NCBI GenBank assembly: GCA_945874895.1
Contig: CAMCIC010000003.1
Location: forward strand, 186,001-250,000
From: Akkermansia muciniphila
GTDB lineage: Bacteria > Verrucomicrobiota > Verrucomicrobiia > Verrucomicrobiales > Akkermansiaceae
Reading direction: 5' to 3'
Length of the DNA: 64,000 nt
This document shows positions 36,652 through 45,562 of this stretch, piece by piece. The notes below the pieces were generated by a model. It did no database searches. It had not been told where the DNA came from and saw only the letters and a program-made list of their open reading frames with translations. Positions within the stretch are counted from its first letter, which is position 1. The number at the start of each line of letters is the position of its first letter. A program made the translations under genes and the position numbers.

Positions 36652-37734
36652 TCAGTCATACAAGGACTTGGGTGGATCCATTCGGTAGTTGCTCCCGCTA
36701 ATGACCTCTTGGATCACTACTGAATTTTCTGCTTTGAGGGTGGGCGATGCTTGAATTAGCAAAATCATCCGATTCGAGCCCAAGGACTTTGCGGTTTGGA
36801 TGGCGAGATGCGAATCGCTGCCGCGTCGCACGTAACCGTAAAGAATGTTTTCGCTCGAGGGTTTTGTGAGTCTGTAGCAGACCCAATCGCGCTCAATGGA
36901 GAACTCCGCAATTGGTCGGGCTGACTCCACCACATCGAGCCGATAGGACATGGCGATGTTGGGTTTTTCTTCGAGATATTTTTCCCAAGGGAATGCCTGA
37001 TAGTCCACGTGACTATCCCAGTCCACCAGCACCTGCGATTCTCCGATTTGCTCGAGAAGAATCATTTCCACTCGATTATGGCCCTTACTGACAAAGGCTC
37101 TCCAGAAGGTATGGTAATTGAGAGTAATGGGCTCGATCTCGTTGATGGATTCGATCTTATCTGGTTGCAGAGGATACTGGGCATAGTAGTGTCGCATCCT
37201 CTCCTGTGATGAATCGGCGTGGCGAATAAGGGGGAGTTTTTCTTCGATGCTAGCGGCGGCATAGTAACGGCGCACCGTGTTTTCGATATTTGCTACGAGC
37301 TCCCGCGCGATATCTAACTCGTGATCCAGATTGTCTTTTTGCTGGGAATGGGCGCTTTGCTCCAACCTACGATTCGCGTCAATCTGATGATAGACCAGTA
37401 TCCCTGCAAGTATGAGGAGCGTTGGGATCAGGATTTGCCATCCCCGACGCACGACAGGATTCTTTTTTATCCAGCTATCCTCCAAAAAATTGGGATCATA
37501 GATGACTTCGTGCTGCATGATTTCATCGATGTTTTTTTCGATGCTCTTGCCCTCGTAGGACGGGTGCCTGCCCGGCTCCTCTCGTAAGGTAACCACCGCA
37601 GGGGCAGGGCGCTCCTCGTTTTTGCCATCGACCACGCGAAACGGCTCGAGACGCACCACCGGTTCCTCGCCGGGTTCTGGGTGGCTTGATGAATCACGCT
37701 TTCTGCTCCTTTGGTTGTTCGAATGTTTCTCCAT
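36652..37734 (-). CDS. single-pass membrane protein of unknown function
   Basis: The 360-residue protein has a hydrophilic, proline-rich cytoplasmic N-terminus, one membrane segment (GWQILIPTLLILAGILVYH, about 99-117) and a periplasmic domain with a helical start and a beta-rich end (HNRVEMILLEQIGESQVLVDWDS). I recognise no family. A 16-bp perfect inverted repeat (CTGAGCC-AA-GGCTCAG) overlaps its stop codon, but no T run follows. Its 5' neighbour region is a 458-bp gene-free stretch. Confidence 0.65.
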   Translation of the reverse strand: MEKHSNNQRSRKRDSSSHPEPGEEPVVRLEPFRVVDGKNEERPAPAVVTLREEPGRHPSYEGKSIEKNIDEIMQHEVIYDPNFLEDSWIKKNPVVRRGWQILIPTLLILAGILVYHQIDANRRLEQSAHSQQKDNLDHELDIARELVANIENTVRRYYAAASIEEKLPLIRHADSSQERMRHYYAQYPLQPDKIESINEIEPITLNYHTFWRAFVSKGHNRVEMILLEQIGESQVLVDWDSHVDYQAFPWEKYLEEKPNIAMSYRLDVVESARPIAEFSIERDWVCYRLTKPSSENILYGYVRRGSDSHLAIQTAKSLGSNRMILLIQASPTLKAENSVVIQEVISGSNYRMDPPKSLYD

Positions 37735-38139
37735 TTGCTGACGTGATGCTAACGGGAAAAGTTGCGGGCTGCAATCTTCGATCGCAGAGGCTCATCCTAC
37801 GATGCAGACGAGGCAGGGTGATCAAGCAAGAAGGGGGGAGTGGCCAACGCAAGATGCCGTGTGACCGTCGGGCGCGTAGTAAGTGAATGCGAAGTATCTG
37901 AACATGGATTCTCTGATTCGTCGGATCAGCCAGACATTTTTTCCATTGCTTCAGGTGATGTCTCCTGGTAGCGCAAGGCCTCAGGAGATTGGAAAAGAGA
38001 AAGGCGAATATCTTCAGAGAAACGATTCTCTTTGGATGAGTTTGTGGCAATTTGACTGTCGTGATTCGGGGTGTTTTGGCGATCTGACCTCGATTTTTTG
38101 AGTTCGGATGAGCATTCCCTAAAAAATAACTTTTTTTGA

Positions 38140-38168
38140 TTGCTTTCATGCGCTGCAGAGTGCTATAT
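38140..38168 (+). promoter_or_regulatory. candidate promoter of the PEP-CTERM gene
   Basis: TTGCTT (38140-38145) and CTATAT (38163-38168) are 17 bp apart. Transcription would start near 38175, so the eight-C tract 38181-38188 would lie in the leader, just before ATG 38193. Confidence 0.3.
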
Positions 38169-38180
38169 GCAAGTGTAATT

Positions 38181-38188
38181 CCCCCCCC
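38181..38188 (+). repeat. eight-C homopolymer 4 nt before the start codon
   Basis: A run of eight C ends 4 nt before ATG 38193 at the place where an SD would normally be. The frame is also open upstream, so a longer N-terminus could be translated through it. Such tracts often vary in length. Confidence 0.6.
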
Positions 38189-38192
38189 GCCA

Positions 38193-40916
38193 ATGAAACA
38201 TTCACCCAAACTTGCCTCACTACTTGCATTCTGGTCAATGCATGGGCTGACGTTTGCTAAAACGTCTTACACAGATACTTCTTCAACGGGACTTTGGTTC
38301 TCCGATCGTTGGAACAACAGGGACAATGCTGCACCCTACACCTCAGCCTTCCAGCACGATCACGATGTGATTTTTGACAGCGGGACTTACACTTTCTCTG
38401 GCATGGGCACAACGCATGCCGTGGATGTGGGCGGCATTACGCTGAATACCGGGGCGAACGTTACATTCACGGGTAACTCTGGCGTTTTTTCCACCGGTGG
38501 CACCGTGAGCACATTTGATATCGCATCCAGTGCAGTGTTGAATTTTGGCACGCAGGCGTTTGATGCCACAGCCGGCACCGGCTTCATCAAAAATGGCGCT
38601 GGTGTGCTGGCTCTCACTGGCGGCGCCTATGACGGTGATTTTACCCTGAACGCAGGAACCGTGGTTGCTAACAGCTCTTCAGCCCTTGGATCAGGCATTG
38701 CGAATCAGTTGTCTCTCAACGGTGGAACGATCGCTACCAGCACTGCTGCAACCACTTCATTTACTACGACTCGCTTTGGTGCTGGGATTGTGATAGGTGG
38801 TAACGTTCAAATCGGAGAGCTAAGCACGAATGTGGCACTTGCCAACAGCAGTGGCAGTTTGTCATTCGCAAATGGAATCTCCTTGGGTAGCGCGAATCGA
38901 ACCTTCACCCTTGGCAACAACGGAGTACATATTTTCAGCGGAGTAATCTCTAACACATCAGGTGGTATCACTTTTGCTGCAAATGAAGGAGTTGCGGGCG
39001 GTTTCCGAATTACCAACGGATCCAACACTTTCACGGGTGATATCACGATTACAGGCGGTCATGTGCGCTTCTCATCTGATGGCAGTTTGGGTAACGCCCA
39101 AAACGATGTGATTATCGATGGCGGGGTTTTTTCAACCGCGAGCGGTGCAAGTTACATTTTGGGAGCGGGTCGTACAATTACCCTTGGTGATGGTATGGAT
39201 ACGGCTATCAACACTGAACTATCTGCCTCCACCCTCACCGTAACTAATGGTATAGTAAACAAATCGGGAGAATCCGGAAGTTTGGTCAAACAAGGCGATG
39301 GTAAATTAGTTCTGCTTGGAGCTAACGCCTACAGTGGTAACACAACGATTAGTGCAGGAAATCTTTCCATTGAGGGAACGAGTTCACTATCCAATGGCAA
39401 CTACGCTGGAAACATTTCCATATTAAATACAAGTTCTGGTCTTTTGACATACAACAGCACGGCGACTCAGGTGTTGAGTGGTGAAATCAGCGGAAGCGGC
39501 AGTGTTTTTATTGACAAAGGCAAAGTCAATCTAGCGGGAGCCAACACTCTCACGGGGAGCTACAATGTTGCCAACGGTGCGGCTTTAGATCTGACCAACA
39601 ATTCTGCACTCAATGGGGCAGGTTCTTTGGTTTTGTCAAGCGGGGCAATTTTGGATAATTCTTCCTCGGGTGCGATCTCGATCACTAACAATACCATGAC
39701 GAAGTTCATGACGGGTAGTCTGACCTACTTGGGTACTACGGGGCGCAACCTGACTTTGGGAAGTGGGACAACCACGCTCACGGGCAACATGACATTCAAT
39801 GTGAATGGTGGAGAGTTGACATTGGGTTCCAGCACGACAGCCAGCGGCATTTCGCTTACGAAAAATGGGAGTGGACTTTTGCGCTTCGATGGATTGGAGT
39901 CCGGTGTATTGACTGGAACGAATACAATCAGCAGTGGCACGCTGCGCATTGTCAGCAACAACAATCTCGGATCTGGGATCATTTTCGATGTCGGTGAACA
40001 AGCCGCCTTGTCTCTGGATGGCAACCTGAGTTGGAATGGCGACTACATTCTGCGCAACAACTCTCAGTTGATCCGCCAAACAAACACTGTGATCTCTGCG
40101 AATGCCACTTACGCGGCAAATCGCACATTGACTTCTGCAGATGGTCTTACCAATGGCAAACACACCATTCAGTCCGGTGTGACCATCACCGCCACGTCCG
40201 ATCTTTTTGGTAGCACCCCTGCCACTGCCGTTGGTGATCGCATCGTCATGGAGGATGCCTCTAGCATTCGCAGTACTGGCACTTTTTCCTTAAATGAGAA
40301 CAAGGGTGTTTTGCTAATGGGCACTGCAACCATTGGCGCGAGCGCAGGGCAAACGTTGACCATCAACAGCGACATTTCTGGTGATGAGGGCATCGTTGAG
40401 ATAGGAGGAACGAATGCTGATGGTGTAGTGGCTCTCAACGGTGCTAACACTTATCTTGGTGCTACGACAGTGAGTTCTGGCACTCTTTTGGTCAATGGAT
40501 CTCTCGCTTCTCAACAGGTAACCGTATCAGCCGGTGCTGCCTTTGGTGGTACTGGTGTGATTGCGGGTAATTTGCATTTTGAAGAGGGTTCAATGCTAAG
40601 CATCTCAAACTTGGAGCAATCGTTCACCGTTGATGGTGAGATCAGCTTTGGTGGTGGCTTCGGCATTGGTAGCCTTACTGGCTTGAACTGGAATGCTGTG
40701 CAAGAAGGCAGATACACCTTGATATCTACCTCGCAAGATTTCTCGGGTGTTGTTTCTAACTACGGTATCGACAACACCTACTGGTTCGGCAACGGACGCG
40801 GTGCATACTTCGAAACCGGAAGTTTGGCGATGGTCGTGATTCCTGAGCCCAGCGTGGCGATCCTCACTGGATTGGGCGCATTGGCGCTGTTGCGCCGCCG
40901 CCGCAGCGATTCGTAA
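38193..40916 (+). CDS. PEP-CTERM protein with autotransporter-type beta repeats
   Basis: The 907-residue secreted protein starts with a signal peptide (LASLLAFWSMHGLTFA) and consists of repeated beta-strand units rich in G, N, T and S (for example LTGGAYDGDFTLNAGTVV; LLGANAYSGNTTISAGNL; LNGANTYLGATTVSSGTL), the autotransporter-associated beta repeat that builds a beta-helix. There is no C-terminal barrel. It ends with the exosortase signal: VIPEPSVAILTGLGALALL then RRRRSDS. It is the only clear substrate in the window for the exosortase at 18966-19913. Confidence 0.93.
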   Translation: MKHSPKLASLLAFWSMHGLTFAKTSYTDTSSTGLWFSDRWNNRDNAAPYTSAFQHDHDVIFDSGTYTFSGMGTTHAVDVGGITLNTGANVTFTGNSGVFSTGGTVSTFDIASSAVLNFGTQAFDATAGTGFIKNGAGVLALTGGAYDGDFTLNAGTVVANSSSALGSGIANQLSLNGGTIATSTAATTSFTTTRFGAGIVIGGNVQIGELSTNVALANSSGSLSFANGISLGSANRTFTLGNNGVHIFSGVISNTSGGITFAANEGVAGGFRITNGSNTFTGDITITGGHVRFSSDGSLGNAQNDVIIDGGVFSTASGASYILGAGRTITLGDGMDTAINTELSASTLTVTNGIVNKSGESGSLVKQGDGKLVLLGANAYSGNTTISAGNLSIEGTSSLSNGNYAGNISILNTSSGLLTYNSTATQVLSGEISGSGSVFIDKGKVNLAGANTLTGSYNVANGAALDLTNNSALNGAGSLVLSSGAILDNSSSGAISITNNTMTKFMTGSLTYLGTTGRNLTLGSGTTTLTGNMTFNVNGGELTLGSSTTASGISLTKNGSGLLRFDGLESGVLTGTNTISSGTLRIVSNNNLGSGIIFDVGEQAALSLDGNLSWNGDYILRNNSQLIRQTNTVISANATYAANRTLTSADGLTNGKHTIQSGVTITATSDLFGSTPATAVGDRIVMEDASSIRSTGTFSLNENKGVLLMGTATIGASAGQTLTINSDISGDEGIVEIGGTNADGVVALNGANTYLGATTVSSGTLLVNGSLASQQVTVSAGAAFGGTGVIAGNLHFEEGSMLSISNLEQSFTVDGEISFGGGFGIGSLTGLNWNAVQEGRYTLISTSQDFSGVVSNYGIDNTYWFGNGRGAYFETGSLAMVVIPEPSVAILTGLGALALLRRRRSDS

Positions 40917-40974
40917 GGGGCGTGCGGCCGTTTTCTTATTGTCGATGGGAGCCATTCGTCCTATCTTGTTCGTG

Positions 40975-41850
40975 ATGAAAACGCTGTGGTTTTTTCTGGT
41001 TCTGGTCGTCTCGTCAGTCGGCCAGGATGTTGCATTGCAAGGTCCATTGGAGCAGGTATATGGCATCTGGCGCCATTCGATGATCCAGAAGGATTACGCG
41101 GCGTGGTCCAAGGTGACTGCGACTCATCGGCAGATCGCTACAAAAAACCGATTGAACTCTGAGCGCCGCGCATTCCCCAAGGGGATTTTCGAGGTGCCGG
41201 CCGTTCCTCCCGCCCTAGCAGGGTTGAAAAACGTACAAACCAAACGCAATGGTCGCACGGCCAAGAGCGTCTATTTTGGCAAAGTAGATTTCGGAGTAGG
41301 CGGTGTGCCAACAGACAATCTGCTGGTCATTGATTTTGTGCAGGAGAATACCGGATGGAAATACGATGTGGCGGAATTTGTCAATCTCGCGGCTTTGCCC
41401 GATGTACGTGCGGAATTGAACCGGGGGGACTTAGCCTACATAGCCAAAACACCTGATTTCGCTCCTACGGGAGTCGTGCCTCCTTTGCCTGTGGCTGTTC
41501 CTATCGCGAAATACATTGCCAAGGTCTACGTGTTTTGTCCCGGTCGATCCGTGGATGTGACTGTCAACCGAGTCAGCCGACATCATTTTGGCAATGCCAA
41601 GGAAGCGGAACTGGTGATGGGGGGCGTCGTCGATGGGAAAAACGAGATTCAATATTCGATCAAAGGGCTGCCCGGGGGCAATGGGAAGGAAGCGATGTCG
41701 ATCCGCGTATATGTGCTCTCTCAAATCGAGGGAGTCATGCCGATCAAGGCCTTCGAGTATCAAGTGCTGGAGGGGGCTCCTGTGGAAGTTTCTGGTTCGG
41801 CGAAGTTCGACCTTGATGCGGTCATGTCCAAAAAGTTGTTAGGGAAATGA
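40975..41850 (+). CDS. secreted protein of unknown function
   Basis: The 291-residue protein begins with MKTLWFFLVLVVSSVGQ, a signal peptide. An early helical part (YGIWRHSMIQKDYAAWSKVTATHRQ) resembles secreted DUF4878-like domains, and a beta-rich C-terminal half follows (IAKVYVFCPGRSVDVTVN; FEYQVLEGAPVEVSG). I assign no function. ATG 40975 is preferred over in-frame starts at 40939 and 40945. It is followed without a gap by maf. Confidence 0.65.
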   Translation: MKTLWFFLVLVVSSVGQDVALQGPLEQVYGIWRHSMIQKDYAAWSKVTATHRQIATKNRLNSERRAFPKGIFEVPAVPPALAGLKNVQTKRNGRTAKSVYFGKVDFGVGGVPTDNLLVIDFVQENTGWKYDVAEFVNLAALPDVRAELNRGDLAYIAKTPDFAPTGVVPPLPVAVPIAKYIAKVYVFCPGRSVDVTVNRVSRHHFGNAKEAELVMGGVVDGKNEIQYSIKGLPGGNGKEAMSIRVYVLSQIEGVMPIKAFEYQVLEGAPVEVSGSAKFDLDAVMSKKLLGK

Positions 41851-41851
41851 C

Positions 41852-42424
41852 ATGATGACACGTTGGATACTGGCTTCCTCCTCGCCGCGTCGAATCGGGC
41901 TGTTGCAGCGTGCGGGAATTCCGGTAGAAGTGATCCCCTCAGACGCCGTTGAATGGCATGATGTCGGTGAGGATTTTCGCGACCTTTGCGAGGAGAACGC
42001 GCGTCGCAAGGCTCGTGATGTTGCCGCGCATCATCAAGGGGCATGGGTCATAGGAGCTGATACACTCGTAAGTCTTGATGGGAGACCACTGGGGAAACCT
42101 GCTGATCTGACGGAAGCTCGCGCTATGTTGAGAGAATTGAGTGGGCGAGTGAATCACGTTTGCACCGGAGTGTGTGTGATCTCGCCCGACGCGAGCGAGT
42201 TGTGCTTTCATGAGCTTACAGAAGTGGAATTCCAATCTCTGAGCGATGAGCGAATCGATCAATACATGGCAAGAGTGCCCACACTCGACAAAGCGGGTGG
42301 TTACGCCGTGCAGGAATGCGGTGAAATGATCATCGCTGAGGTGCGGGGCGATCTTGACAATGTGATCGGTTTGCCTGTGTCCCGGTTGCTACAGGAACTT
42401 CGCAAAATCGGAGTGGATTTTTGA
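41852..42424 (+). CDS. maf: Maf-family nucleotide pyrophosphatase
   Basis: The 190-residue enzyme hydrolyses non-canonical or modified nucleoside triphosphates and may affect septum formation. The motifs are intact: ILASSSPRRIGLLQ (6-19), VIGADTLVSLDGRPLGKP (about 66-83), and KAGGYAVQE with the catalytic region near 152. Start ATG 41852 lies one base after the previous stop; ATG 41855 is equally possible. The gene appears coupled to the upstream secreted protein. Confidence 0.95.
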   Translation: MMTRWILASSSPRRIGLLQRAGIPVEVIPSDAVEWHDVGEDFRDLCEENARRKARDVAAHHQGAWVIGADTLVSLDGRPLGKPADLTEARAMLRELSGRVNHVCTGVCVISPDASELCFHELTEVEFQSLSDERIDQYMARVPTLDKAGGYAVQECGEMIIAEVRGDLDNVIGLPVSRLLQELRKIGVDF

Positions 42425-42467
42425 TTTTGTGAGTTGTTTTGACAGGTGATTTTCGTAAAATCGTCCT

Positions 42468-43760
42468 GTGCCACAAACTCGTTTTCAAATCGAGGAGATC
42501 TTGTCTCAAGATGTCCACGGTGCGTTGTTTCTCGCTATCGATGGCGAGAGTGGCGACGAAGTATTGCTTCAACGTTTTTTTCCATTTGGTGTCGGTGAGC
42601 GTGGCCTCGATGCTGAGGAGCGCGTTTCTTATGATCATGCGATAGAGCAAATGAAACATTTGTCTCATCCGAAGTTGCGATCTGTGATCGATGGTGGATC
42701 GGATCCGGTGGACGGCATCCCATTCATGGTAACGGAATCGCGCCGTGGCATGAGTTTGCAACGTTATGTCAGCCGGAGGTTAATATCAGAGACCGAAGGC
42801 GTAACCATGGCCGATCATGCCTTGGAGTTGATGGAATGGTTCGAACAACAGTTCGGGCGAGATGTCGACTGGCTATCGTTGCATCCTGCGGATGTGGAGG
42901 TTCTGGAGGAAGGTTGTTTGTTCCGTTTTCGCATTGATCCGATGAAGTGGTTAGGATTGCGGCAAGGTCCCAGTCTCTTGGGGGATCTTGCGAATTTGCT
43001 AGAGTCAAGTAGGGGTTGGACGGAACAGATGGTGGCTGCAAGCGAAATGGGTCCACTGGCTGACTGGCTGCGTGCGGTGAAGTCCCGAGAATGGTCCGCG
43101 CGCGATGCTTTGCGGTTGCTCCGGGGAGAGGAAATACCGGTCTCCTCCCCCGCCGCTTCTGCCGCAATACCAAAGATGGCTTTGGTGAAGTATGCCTCTC
43201 ATCCCTCACCTGCAATGGCGTCGCGTCCCATCCAAGCCAAGAGTTCCATGCTCAGATATGGATGGTTGTCGTTGGTGCTTGTTTTACTCTCTGTAGGTGG
43301 GGGGATTTGGTGGTATAAAACCAAAAAAACGAGTGAAGATCGTGTAGTTCATTCCGCTCCATCCAAAAAGAAGGGAAAGGAGCAGCCCTCACCTGAAGCA
43401 GAAGTGCTGAAGTCCAAAGAAGCGAATCTGGAAGGGGATTACGTGCCTCAGGAATCGAGAGAAATCCGCAAACGCATGGGACAGGAGATATCCCTCATGG
43501 AAAAGGTGAGTGCTGTGAGTCTCAGTTCCTCTGGCAAGTCCCTTTATATCGAGTTTTCTGGCGGTGGCCAAGCGGACTCCCGTGTGCGTGGGCGATACCT
43601 AACTGAACTTGGTATGAAGGGGATGTCCTTGAAAGAATTGGCTCACCTGAAAGGAAAAAAAGTGCGCATTCGCGGCAAGGTCACCGAGGAGAGGCCTACG
43701 GGACGTCTGATCATCGACCTCACATCTTCTTCCCAGATCTCGGTGGTGGAGGGCCGATGA
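42468..43760 (+). CDS. membrane-anchored pseudokinase with periplasmic domain
   Basis: The 430-residue protein starts with GTG. Residues 5-220 follow a Ser/Thr-kinase plan but lack its active residues: FQIEEILSQDVHGALFLAID has no Gly-loop, Gln35 stands where the catalytic Lys is expected (EVLLQRF), the catalytic loop D-L-K-P-x-N reads SLHPAD (137-142), and DFG reads DPM. GDLANLLE and SARDALRLL match the later kinase helices. One membrane segment (264-283) and a periplasmic beta-rich domain (KKVRIRGKVTEERPTGRLII) follow. I infer a signalling scaffold, not an enzyme. Confidence 0.7.
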   Translation: MPQTRFQIEEILSQDVHGALFLAIDGESGDEVLLQRFFPFGVGERGLDAEERVSYDHAIEQMKHLSHPKLRSVIDGGSDPVDGIPFMVTESRRGMSLQRYVSRRLISETEGVTMADHALELMEWFEQQFGRDVDWLSLHPADVEVLEEGCLFRFRIDPMKWLGLRQGPSLLGDLANLLESSRGWTEQMVAASEMGPLADWLRAVKSREWSARDALRLLRGEEIPVSSPAASAAIPKMALVKYASHPSPAMASRPIQAKSSMLRYGWLSLVLVLLSVGGGIWWYKTKKTSEDRVVHSAPSKKKGKEQPSPEAEVLKSKEANLEGDYVPQESREIRKRMGQEISLMEKVSAVSLSSSGKSLYIEFSGGGQADSRVRGRYLTELGMKGMSLKELAHLKGKKVRIRGKVTEERPTGRLIIDLTSSSQISVVEGR

Positions 43761-43812
43761 CTTCGTTCGAAACGATGGTTGAATGTCGCAGGTTCTGGTG
43801 CATGCTGCTGAC

Positions 43813-45051
43813 ATGCACATTGAGATCATCAACACCGGATCGGAATTGTTGTTAGGAAACGTTCAGAATACGCACGGCGCTTGGCTGGGACGTGAATTGT
43901 TTCGATTGGGACTGCGTGTGGCCCGCCAAATTACGATTCCCGATGGTGAAGTGATTGAGCATACGCTGGCGGAGTCGGTGAGAAGAAGCGACTTGGTCAT
44001 CGTAACTGGTGGGCTGGGGCCTACCAGTGATGACATCACGCGCGAGGCTACGGCTGCGGTATTAGGGTGCGATTTGATCGAGGACGAAGCTGCATTGCGG
44101 TCGCTGGAGGAATTTTTTGCGACGAGAAAGAAAGTGATGGCGCCGACGAACCGCAAGCAGGCCATGTCACCTGTCGGGGCGGATATCCTTCCTAATGGCA
44201 ACGGCACGGCGCCAGGCATTTATGTTCCTCCGCGTCTGAATCCCGTGCGTCCCTGTGCGATTTTTTTACTGCCTGGTCCTCCGCGTGAGTTGTATCCGAT
44301 GTTTCTCGCGGAAGTGGAACCTCGATTGCGAGCTTTGGCAGGTGTGGCTTCCGATCGGGACATGTTGGAGTTGAAATTCACAGGCGTGGGAGAAAGTGAT
44401 TTTCATCAAGCAATCGATGAGAGCCTAGCGGCAGTGGAGGGTCTTGAGTATGGCTATTGTGCACGAATTTCTGAGGTGGATCTGCGTTTGATCGGGCATC
44501 GTGATGCGATTGAAAAAGGTCGTGCAATTGCCTTGGAGGCTTTTGCTCCCTGTTTGATCAGCGAGGGGGGGATTTCGTTAGAAGAAGTCGTGCTGCATCT
44601 TTTGCGACAGTTGAAATATACGCTGGCGACGGCAGAGAGTTGCACGGGTGGGTTGATTGCATCTCGTCTCACCGACGTTCCGGGATCTAGTGAGGTTTTT
44701 ACCCACGGCTGGGTGACCTATTCGAACTGCGCGAAAGTCGAGCAGCTTGGTGTCTCGGAGGAGAGCTTGAACTCATGGGGGGCTGTGTCTGAGATCGTGG
44801 CAGTCGAGATGGCTGAGGGAGCGCTTCGGCAGTCGGGCGCTGATATTTCGGTTGCGGTCACCGGAGTGGCAGGTCCTGGGGGCGGCACAGCAGACAAACC
44901 TGTCGGCACGGCATGGTTGGCATTGGCCAGAAAAAACCGCGCCACGGTGGCAGAAAAAGTTTTCCACTTGCGGGATCGCAATGGTTTTAAGAAAGCGGTG
45001 AGTCAATCGGCGCTGGATTTGATTCGTCGACAGGTCACACAGGCACCATAA
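43813..45051 (+). CDS. cinA: CinA-family nicotinamide-nucleotide amidase
   Basis: The 412-residue protein has the N-terminal MoaB-like domain (IEIINTGSELLLGNVQNT; VIVTGGLGPTSDDITRE) and the C-terminal amidase domain (TAESCTGGLIASRLTDVPGSS; VAVTGVAGPGGGTADKPVGT). CinA deamidates nicotinamide mononucleotide, recycling pyridine nucleotides. ATG 43813 is the family start; ATG 43783 would add ten residues. Length is typical. It begins 52 bp after the pseudokinase gene. Confidence 0.95.
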   Translation: MHIEIINTGSELLLGNVQNTHGAWLGRELFRLGLRVARQITIPDGEVIEHTLAESVRRSDLVIVTGGLGPTSDDITREATAAVLGCDLIEDEAALRSLEEFFATRKKVMAPTNRKQAMSPVGADILPNGNGTAPGIYVPPRLNPVRPCAIFLLPGPPRELYPMFLAEVEPRLRALAGVASDRDMLELKFTGVGESDFHQAIDESLAAVEGLEYGYCARISEVDLRLIGHRDAIEKGRAIALEAFAPCLISEGGISLEEVVLHLLRQLKYTLATAESCTGGLIASRLTDVPGSSEVFTHGWVTYSNCAKVEQLGVSEESLNSWGAVSEIVAVEMAEGALRQSGADISVAVTGVAGPGGGTADKPVGTAWLALARKNRATVAEKVFHLRDRNGFKKAVSQSALDLIRRQVTQAP

Positions 45052-45106
45052 GTTTTTTGATTTCTGATTTGAGCTTTGGTCTCAAATTGCAGAGAGTGTC
45101 GCTGTG

Positions 45107-45556
45107 ATGAAACAATGGTTCATGCTGCTGTGCCTTGGATTGGCGTCTTGTGTATCAGATCCCCATGGTCTTACCGTGAAGCAGTATCATCTCCGGGAGA
45201 GCATGTTCAATCAAAACATTGATCTGATGGCGCGCGGAGAAGTCCAGAGATTGCTGCACGGCGCGGTAACGGTGGAGGAACGCAGCCAGAAAGTGGGACA
45301 ATACTACCACATCATCTGGAATCAACCGGGCTATTCTTCTGCTTCGATGGAAGTTGTGTTTGAGTATCTGCAGGCGGGTAGTGGCAGCAAAGTGCAAAGA
45401 TTGATACAAAAGGCTCCTGTAAAAGATCGTTTGGATGCCCGTTTTTCGATTGTGGGCAATGATTATCTCCGAAATGGACGCGTTCTCGCGTGGCGAGTCA
45501 TGGTCAAAGATGGTGAAAAAGTGCTCGCTTCGAAGCAATCTTACATGTGGCGTTGA
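45107..45556 (+). CDS. small lipoprotein of unknown function
   Basis: The 149-residue protein has a lipoprotein signal (FMLLCLGLASCVSD) with lipobox LASC. The mature part has a helical start (LRESMFNQNIDLMARGEVQRLLHG), then beta-strands with YYHIIWNQPGY and a final VLAWRVMVKDGEKVLASKQSYMW. I know no family name. ATG 45107 follows GTG 45104 in frame. It converges with the folate gene, with 6 bp between the stops. Confidence 0.65.
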   Translation: MKQWFMLLCLGLASCVSDPHGLTVKQYHLRESMFNQNIDLMARGEVQRLLHGAVTVEERSQKVGQYYHIIWNQPGYSSASMEVVFEYLQAGSGSKVQRLIQKAPVKDRLDARFSIVGNDYLRNGRVLAWRVMVKDGEKVLASKQSYMWR

Positions 45557-45562
45557 CGGCGT

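Larger units (their letters stand above)
37735..38192. other. 458-bp gene-free stretch before the PEP-CTERM gene
   Basis: No gene is supported here. The open frames present lack family motifs. The right end holds the candidate promoter at 38140-38168 and an eight-C tract. A 7-bp inverted repeat with a long loop (TCTCCTG and CAGGAGA, near 37960-37990) may form a weak hairpin. Confidence 0.5.

Noticed and set aside
36640-36655. Perfect inverted repeat CTGAGCC-AA-GGCTCAG as a terminator
   Set aside because: No T run on either strand and it overlaps a stop codon; kept only as a note under the 36652 gene.
37883-38101. A 72-residue plus-strand frame in the same gap
   Set aside because: No RBS, no domain and no coding bias that I can see.
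37694-38209. A 171-residue minus-strand frame before the PEP-CTERM gene
   Set aside because: Overlaps the start of the 36652 gene and the promoter region; no motif or signal supports it.
38193-40916. Repeated short motifs that might suggest a CRISPR or tandem DNA repeat
   Set aside because: The repeats are at the protein level (autotransporter beta units), not identical DNA repeats with spacers.
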